Shown: positions 14,000 to 18,596 of the stretch, in pieces | How the letters are laid out: every line of letters begins with the position of its first letter | How positions within the stretch are numbered: position 1 is the first letter of the stretch | Source of the DNA: DALYLB01 sp046154695 | GTDB taxonomy: Bacteria; Acidobacteriota; Blastocatellia; RBC074 | DNA length: 18,596 bases | Reading direction: 5' to 3' | NCBI GenBank assembly: GCA_046154695.1 | Contig: JBJXFI010000230.1 | Coordinates: 1 to 18,596 of the forward strand | The notes under the pieces: model-generated | Told to the model about the DNA's origin: nothing | The model's database searches: none | What the model saw: only the letters and a program-made list of their open reading frames with translations | Program-made: the position numbers and the translations under genes

Positions 14000-15469
14000 A
14001 TGTCATTACGATTATTGGTCAAAAAACAGAGCATATGGATGCTGATTGGCTTGTGGATTTGCGGGGGCGTGGTGAGCGGGCGAGCGCAGGGATTCGTCAG
14101 CGGGTCGACGGGGGCGGATGGCGCTTTCTCGCCGGCGTCGAGTCAATCGGTGCAGCTTCCGCCGAGCGGCGTGTTCAATTTCACCACAGTCACCATTCCC
14201 TCGGGAGCGACCATCACCTTCATTCGCAACGCGGGGAACACGCCGGTGACGATTCTCGCGACGGGGAATGTGACGATCAACGGCACGATCTCCGTCGCGG
14301 GCGCGGACACGAGCACGAGAAATGTGATCGGCGCGCCCGGCGGGCTGGGCGGTCCGGGCGGGTTCAATGGAGGGAGAGGAGGAACCCTCTATGAAGGATT
14401 TACCACGGGGCTTTCGGGAGACGGACCGGGCGGTGGCGGCGGCGGGGGGAGCGTGAGCGGAAATAATGTGGGCTCGGGAGGCGGTGGCGGCTTTGCGCTG
14501 CCGGGAGGGAATGGCGTGGGACAGAATGCCGGCTCCGTCATTGGACAGGGCGGGCTGAGTTACGGCACAAGGACGCTGCTGCCGTTGATTGGGGGTTCTG
14601 GCGGAGGCGGAGGCGGCGCGACGACAACGCTGTCGGGGACCGCGGGCGGCGGCGGCGGGGGCGCGATTCTCATCGCGAGTTCAGGAACGATCGCGTTTGG
14701 AGCATCCGCCAATATTTTGGCGAATGGCGGCGGTGGTTACTTGAGCACAAGCGCGGTTCCACGAGGAGGCGGCGGTTCGGGGGGAGCGATTCGCCTGATT
14801 GCCAATCTGATCTCCGGAGGCCCGGATCTGGATGTTAGCGGGGGCGGCGGCGGGACGACGGGGACGTTGAACGGGGGCGCCGGTTCGCATGGCTATATTC
14901 GCGTTGAAGCGTTCAATTACAGCAATTTCGATCCGAACGTGTCGCCGGCGCCGGGGGGGATCAATACGGTCATGAGCCTTTCGTCTCCCGGTTCGGTTAC
15001 TTTGGCGAATGTGCCGCAATTGCGCATCGTCTCGATCGCGGGCGTCAACGCGCCGGCAAGCCCGCTTGGATCGTTTGGAAGCCCGCCGGATATCGTTCTT
15101 CCCTCGACGCAATCGAATCCGGTGAGCGTGGCGATTACCGGCGCGAACATTCCGCTCGGGACCTTTGTCCGGGTGAGCGTCGCAACGGAGTTCGGCGCAA
15201 TCGCCACGGTTCAGAGCACACAGCTCACGGGCACAATCGCGGAATCCTCGGCGACCGCGAGCGTAACCTTGCCGGTTGCCGTCAGTCTTCTCACTGCGAC
15301 GGCCTTCATCGATTTAACACAGTCCACGGCGAGAGCCTTCGATTTCAGGCCATTCCTGTTGGAGGGCGAACGTGTTATTCGAATGGAGGTTGCGGTAGGT
15401 TTCGGCGGGAAATCAAGGATTACCTACATTACCGAATCAGGCAAACGGATCAGCCAGGCAGGCGAATAA
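14000..15469 (+). CDS. G3: secreted glycine-rich beta-helix-like protein
   Basis: 489 residues from ATG 14000, which has GGGG 6 bases upstream and gives a compact signal peptide (SIWMLIGLWICGGVVSGRA). In-frame starts at 13988 (ATG) and 13979 (TTG) are possible. The order matches G1 and G2: FVSGSTGADGAFSP and TPVTILATGNVTINGTISV, a glycine-rich section with the longest glycine runs of the three and the shared strands TLLPLIGGSGGGGGG, AILIASSGTIAF, AIRLIANLISGG and GYIRVEAFN. A C-terminal domain ends YITESGKRISQAGE. It lies 63 bases after RT3, the loosest spacing among the pairs. SBBP follows 63 bases later. Probably a surface structural protein; function unknown. Confidence 0.88.
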   Translation: MSLRLLVKKQSIWMLIGLWICGGVVSGRAQGFVSGSTGADGAFSPASSQSVQLPPSGVFNFTTVTIPSGATITFIRNAGNTPVTILATGNVTINGTISVAGADTSTRNVIGAPGGLGGPGGFNGGRGGTLYEGFTTGLSGDGPGGGGGGGSVSGNNVGSGGGGGFALPGGNGVGQNAGSVIGQGGLSYGTRTLLPLIGGSGGGGGGATTTLSGTAGGGGGGAILIASSGTIAFGASANILANGGGGYLSTSAVPRGGGGSGGAIRLIANLISGGPDLDVSGGGGGTTGTLNGGAGSHGYIRVEAFNYSNFDPNVSPAPGGINTVMSLSSPGSVTLANVPQLRIVSIAGVNAPASPLGSFGSPPDIVLPSTQSNPVSVAITGANIPLGTFVRVSVATEFGAIATVQSTQLTGTIAESSATASVTLPVAVSLLTATAFIDLTQSTARAFDFRPFLLEGERVIRMEVAVGFGGKSRITYITESGKRISQAGE

Positions 15470-15520
15470 AAACGCCGCAGAGCGAGATGTATGGCAAAGA
15501 AGCAGGATGTTCGTGTAGTC

Positions 15521-15525
15521 AGGAG
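15521..15525 (+). promoter_or_regulatory. Ribosome binding site of the SBBP gene
   Basis: AGGAG is followed by 7 bases and the ATG at 15533. The frame is open further back to an ATG at 15491 that has only a weak site, so 15533 is preferred. Confidence 0.7.
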
Positions 15526-15532
15526 CTGCTCA

Positions 15533-18500
15533 ATGGGAAACCAGTCAAATATAACCCGAATCGTTGTTGGAGCATTAATCGCTTTCGGAGGCGGAATAGG
15601 GCTGCTCGGCGGTCTTTTCCCTCATGCTATTTCGATGCGAGCCGCGGCGCATAGTGGTGGGTTGATTTCTCATCGCCGGAGCGCCGCAGCGCCGTTAGGT
15701 GAGATGCCCGTAACCTTCACAGAGAACCGCGGGCAGGCGGACGCGCGAGCCGGCTTCCTGGTGCAGGGGCGGGAGACGACGGCGTGGTTCACGGAGCGGG
15801 GGATGACGCTATCGCTGTCACCGCATGCGGAGAAAGGCAGCGCCCGCAAGCGCTGGAACCTGAAGCTCGATTTTGTGGGGGCGAATCCGGCGGGGCGGCT
15901 TGTCGGGGAGCGGCTGGCGGAGGCGCGGGTGAGCTATTTTCAGGGGGCGCGGGATTCGTGGCGCGCGGATGTGCGAACGTATTCATCGATCGCGTATCGG
16001 GATCTGTGGCCGGGGATCGATCTCGTGTACAGCGGGACGGATCGGCGGCTGAAGTATGAGTTCGTCGTTCATCCGGGGGCCGATCCGCGGCGGATCCGGA
16101 TGGCGTGGCGCGGGGCCAATGCGCCGCTCACGGTTAATAGCGATGGGCAGTTGGAGATCGCGACGCCCTACGGCGTGATTCGCGATGAGCGGCCCGTGTC
16201 GTTTCAGGAGAAGCGGAGGAACATTCAGACGCAATTCGTCCTGGCGGAAGGGAATCAGGAGGTCGGCTTCAAAATCGGGAAGTACGACAAGCGCAAAACG
16301 CTGGTGATTGATCCGGCGATTCTGGTCTACTCTGGCTTCCTCGGCGGAAGCGGCGATGACGAGGGGCATAGCGTGGCGGTCGATGGGAACGGGAATGCGT
16401 ATGTGACCGGCGTGACGACCTCGGCGCAGGCGAGCTTCCCCGAGACGGCGGGGCCGGATCTGACATACAACGGGCGGGTGGATGCGTTCGTCGCGAAGGT
16501 CAGGACGGACGGCGCGGGGCTCGTGTATGCGGGCTACATCGGCGGAGACGGAGACGACGCGGGGCACGGCATCGCGGTCGATGGGAGCGGGAATGCATAC
16601 GTGACGGGATGGACCAACTCGACGCAGGCGACGTTTCCGGTGCTGGGAGGGCTCGATGGAACCTTTAATGGAGCGATCGACGCGTTCATTGCGAAGATCA
16701 ATCCGGGGGGGACGGCGCTGGAGTATTGCGGCTATCTCGGCGGCGATGACGAGGACGAGGGGCTGGGAATCGCGGTCGATTTGTCGGGGCGGGCCTATGT
16801 GACGGGGCTGACGGCGTCGAGCGAGGCGACGTTCCCGGAATTGACGGGGCCGGGACTGCTCTTCAAGGGCGCGGTGGACGCCTTCGTCGCGCGTGTGAAG
16901 GCGGATGGATCGGGGCTGGAATATGCGGGCTATCTCGGCGGAAGCGGCGACGATCAGGGACGCGCGATCGCGGTGGATGCGGGCGGGAACGCCTATGTGA
17001 CGGGGCTGACGACCTCGACGCAGGCGACCTTCCCGATGGTCGGCGCGCTCGGCGCGAGCGCGAATGGCGGGACGGATGCGTTCGTGGCGAAGATCAATGC
17101 GGCGGGGAATGCGATCACCTACTCGGGCTTTCTTGGCGGGAGCGGGATCGATGAGGCCTATGGCATCGCGGTCGATGGGCTGGGAAGCGCCTTCATCACG
17201 GGGCGGACGACGTCGAGCGAGGCGACCTTTCCGAAACTGATCGGGCCGGATCTGAGTTTCAACGGCGGGACGGACGCCTTCGTCGCGAAGGTGAACGCGA
17301 GCGGCACGGGGCTGAGCTACGCCGGATACATTGGCGGCGCGGGGGAGGACGAGGGCTACGGGATCGCGATCGATGGCGCGGGCAATGCGTATGTGACGGG
17401 ACAGACGGCCTCGAGCGCAGCGACGTTTCCGAATGGCGGCGCCTTCGACCTGACGCTCAACGGGACTACCGACGGTTTTCTCGCGAAGGTCAACCCGGCG
17501 GGGAACGCGCTTAGCTACTCGGGTTACCTCGGCGGCAATGGGCTGGAAGAGGGCTTTGGCGCGGCGGCCAACGGCTTGCGACAGGTGTTTATCACGGGGC
17601 GGACGACTTCTTCGGAGAGCAGTTTCCCGATCCTGCTCGGGCCGGGGCTGATTTTCGGAGGCCTGTCGGACGCATTCGTGATGCGGGTCGACGATGACAG
17701 CGTGACGTGTCCCGCGATCGCGATTAATCCGCCAGCCTTGCCGGGCGGGAGCATGGGAAGCCCGTATCTACAGACGCTGACCGGAGCGAACGGCACGGGG
17801 CCCTACAGCTTCACGATTGTCAGCGGCTCGGTGCCGCCGAATCTGACGTTGTCGTTTCTGGGCCTGCTGTCGGGGACGCCCGTGCAGTCGGGAACGTTCA
17901 ATTTCATGGTGTTGGCGACCGATGTGCGAGGGTGTTCGGGGCTGAAGAGCTACACGCTGACGATCGGGACCTGTCCGCTGATTTCGGTCACGCCGGAGAC
18001 GCTATCGAATGGAGTAGCGTTCGCGAATTACAGCCAGCAGCTTTCCGCGAGCGGCGGGGCGTCGCCTTATGCGTTTACCGTCACCGAGGGGGCGTTGCCG
18101 TCGGGGGTGACCCTGAGTTCCACCGGGTTGCTATCGGGGGCGCCGACGGCGACGGGAATATTCATGTTCAAGGTCCGCGGGATGGATGCGAACAATTGCT
18201 TCGGAGAGCGGCAATACTCAGTGACGATATCGCCCAACACAGGGCTCCATTTCTACCCGCTTGCGCACCCGATCCGCCTGCTCGATACGCGCGTGACGCC
18301 GAGTCCGAATGCGTGCAACAAGCCGCTGGCGCAGATCCCGGGTGGGGCGGCGCGGACGCAGCCGGCGCGGGGCGTATGCGATGGATTGACGATCCCGGCG
18401 AATGCGGCGGCGATCACGGGGAACATCACGACCGTGCAATCGGGCGGCGGCTTCCTGACGCTCTATCCAAGCGACGCGACGCGGCCGCTGGTGGCGAACT

Positions 18501-18596
18501 CGAATTACGGGCCGAACGAGATTCTGAATAACGTCTTCACGGTGGGCCTGGGCGCGGGTGACGGGGCGTTCAATATTTACGTGACGACGAACACGG
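15533..18596 (+). CDS. SBBP seven-bladed beta-propeller protein with He_PIG domains, 3' truncated
   Basis: 1021 codons are visible with no stop, so the gene runs past the window end. A hydrophobic export segment (about 9-30, IVVGALIAFGGGIGLLGGLF) is followed by the N-terminal domain typical of SBBP proteins (about 59-262: FTENRGQ, YRDLWPGIDLVYSG, YEFVVHPGADP). Then come seven SBBP repeats (264-725), each with a YxGxLGG strand, GIAVDxxGNAYVTG, a TFP motif and DAFVAKV. Two He_PIG Ig-like domains (about 726-812 and 814-900) each carry an opening CP and a later cysteine (RGCSG, NNCFG), probably disulfides. The last part (from about 905, FYPLAHPIRLLDTRV, later TIPANAAAITGNIT) resembles a C-terminal domain often seen on exported Acidobacteriota proteins. 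It is likely a large surface adhesin or binding protein; the ligand is unknown. Codon use is strongly GC-rich, like the upstream genes. Confidence 0.9.
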   Translation, partial: MGNQSNITRIVVGALIAFGGGIGLLGGLFPHAISMRAAAHSGGLISHRRSAAAPLGEMPVTFTENRGQADARAGFLVQGRETTAWFTERGMTLSLSPHAEKGSARKRWNLKLDFVGANPAGRLVGERLAEARVSYFQGARDSWRADVRTYSSIAYRDLWPGIDLVYSGTDRRLKYEFVVHPGADPRRIRMAWRGANAPLTVNSDGQLEIATPYGVIRDERPVSFQEKRRNIQTQFVLAEGNQEVGFKIGKYDKRKTLVIDPAILVYSGFLGGSGDDEGHSVAVDGNGNAYVTGVTTSAQASFPETAGPDLTYNGRVDAFVAKVRTDGAGLVYAGYIGGDGDDAGHGIAVDGSGNAYVTGWTNSTQATFPVLGGLDGTFNGAIDAFIAKINPGGTALEYCGYLGGDDEDEGLGIAVDLSGRAYVTGLTASSEATFPELTGPGLLFKGAVDAFVARVKADGSGLEYAGYLGGSGDDQGRAIAVDAGGNAYVTGLTTSTQATFPMVGALGASANGGTDAFVAKINAAGNAITYSGFLGGSGIDEAYGIAVDGLGSAFITGRTTSSEATFPKLIGPDLSFNGGTDAFVAKVNASGTGLSYAGYIGGAGEDEGYGIAIDGAGNAYVTGQTASSAATFPNGGAFDLTLNGTTDGFLAKVNPAGNALSYSGYLGGNGLEEGFGAAANGLRQVFITGRTTSSESSFPILLGPGLIFGGLSDAFVMRVDDDSVTCPAIAINPPALPGGSMGSPYLQTLTGANGTGPYSFTIVSGSVPPNLTLSFLGLLSGTPVQSGTFNFMVLATDVRGCSGLKSYTLTIGTCPLISVTPETLSNGVAFANYSQQLSASGGASPYAFTVTEGALPSGVTLSSTGLLSGAPTATGIFMFKVRGMDANNCFGERQYSVTISPNTGLHFYPLAHPIRLLDTRVTPSPNACNKPLAQIPGGAARTQPARGVCDGLTIPANAAAITGNITTVQSGGGFLTLYPSDATRPLVANSNYGPNEILNNVFTVGLGAGDGAFNIYVTTNT
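16322..17707 (+). repeat. Seven tandem 198-bp SBBP coding repeats
   Basis: Units start at 16322, 16520, 16718, 16916, 17114, 17312 and 17510. Every unit is exactly 198 bases (66 codons) with no insertion or deletion, although base substitutions are common. Seven units suit a closed seven-bladed propeller. The sixth and seventh are the most diverged. Confidence 0.93.

Noticed and set aside
15983..16567. A 194-codon minus-strand frame opposite the SBBP gene
   Set aside because: It overlaps the SBBP N-terminal domain and the first repeat, which are conserved on the plus strand; it is a shadow.

Overview
The window is a continuous, entirely plus-strand run of nine protein genes. Both ends are cut: the first gene lacks its start and the last lacks its end. 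Most of the DNA is GC-rich with GC-biased codons. Eight of the nine genes look exported; the first is cut before any signal would show. The mix of a TPR protein with a multiheme-cytochrome-like N-side, Rhs/YD-repeat, IPT/TIG, SBBP beta-propeller and He_PIG domains fits a Gram-negative environmental bacterium. Acidobacteriota (Blastocatellia-like) is my best guess, but this is inference from gene content and not a database result. No tRNA, rRNA, CRISPR array, transposase, plasmid gene or phage gene was seen.

Layout: (1) bases 1-1223, the C-terminal part of a TPR protein. (2) 1239-6919, two consecutive copies of a two-gene cassette. Each copy is a small secreted protein with one YD-repeat pair plus TIG/Ig-like domains (called RT here), followed by a glycine-rich secreted beta-helix-like protein (called G here): RT1-G1, then RT2-G2. 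(3) 6982-12615, a giant Sec-exported Rhs protein with TIG stalk domains, YD repeats, an Rhs core and a 148-residue variable tip. The 3' half of this gene is clearly more AT-rich than everything around it. (4) 12616-12871, an AT-rich gap with no convincing gene. (5) 12872-15469, a third cassette, RT3-G3. (6) 15533 to the end, an SBBP protein with exactly seven equal 66-residue propeller repeats, two He_PIG domains and a C-terminal LDTR-type domain, running off the window.

Spacing in the first six genes is tight (gaps of 15, 18, about 0, 30 and 62 bases from stop to chosen start), so they may be one transcript. RT3-G3-SBBP may be a second transcript after the 256-base gap. The genes look like a cell-surface or secreted module: a large Rhs shell/tip protein bracketed by three paralogous pairs of small accessory surface proteins, next to a propeller adhesin-like protein. 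The most unusual things are the threefold RT-G cassette, the independent growth of different tandem repeats at the same place in RT1 and RT2, the near-identical YD segment in RT1 and RT3, and the compositionally foreign 3' half of the rhs gene with a possible cysteine-hydrolase tip and no immunity gene.
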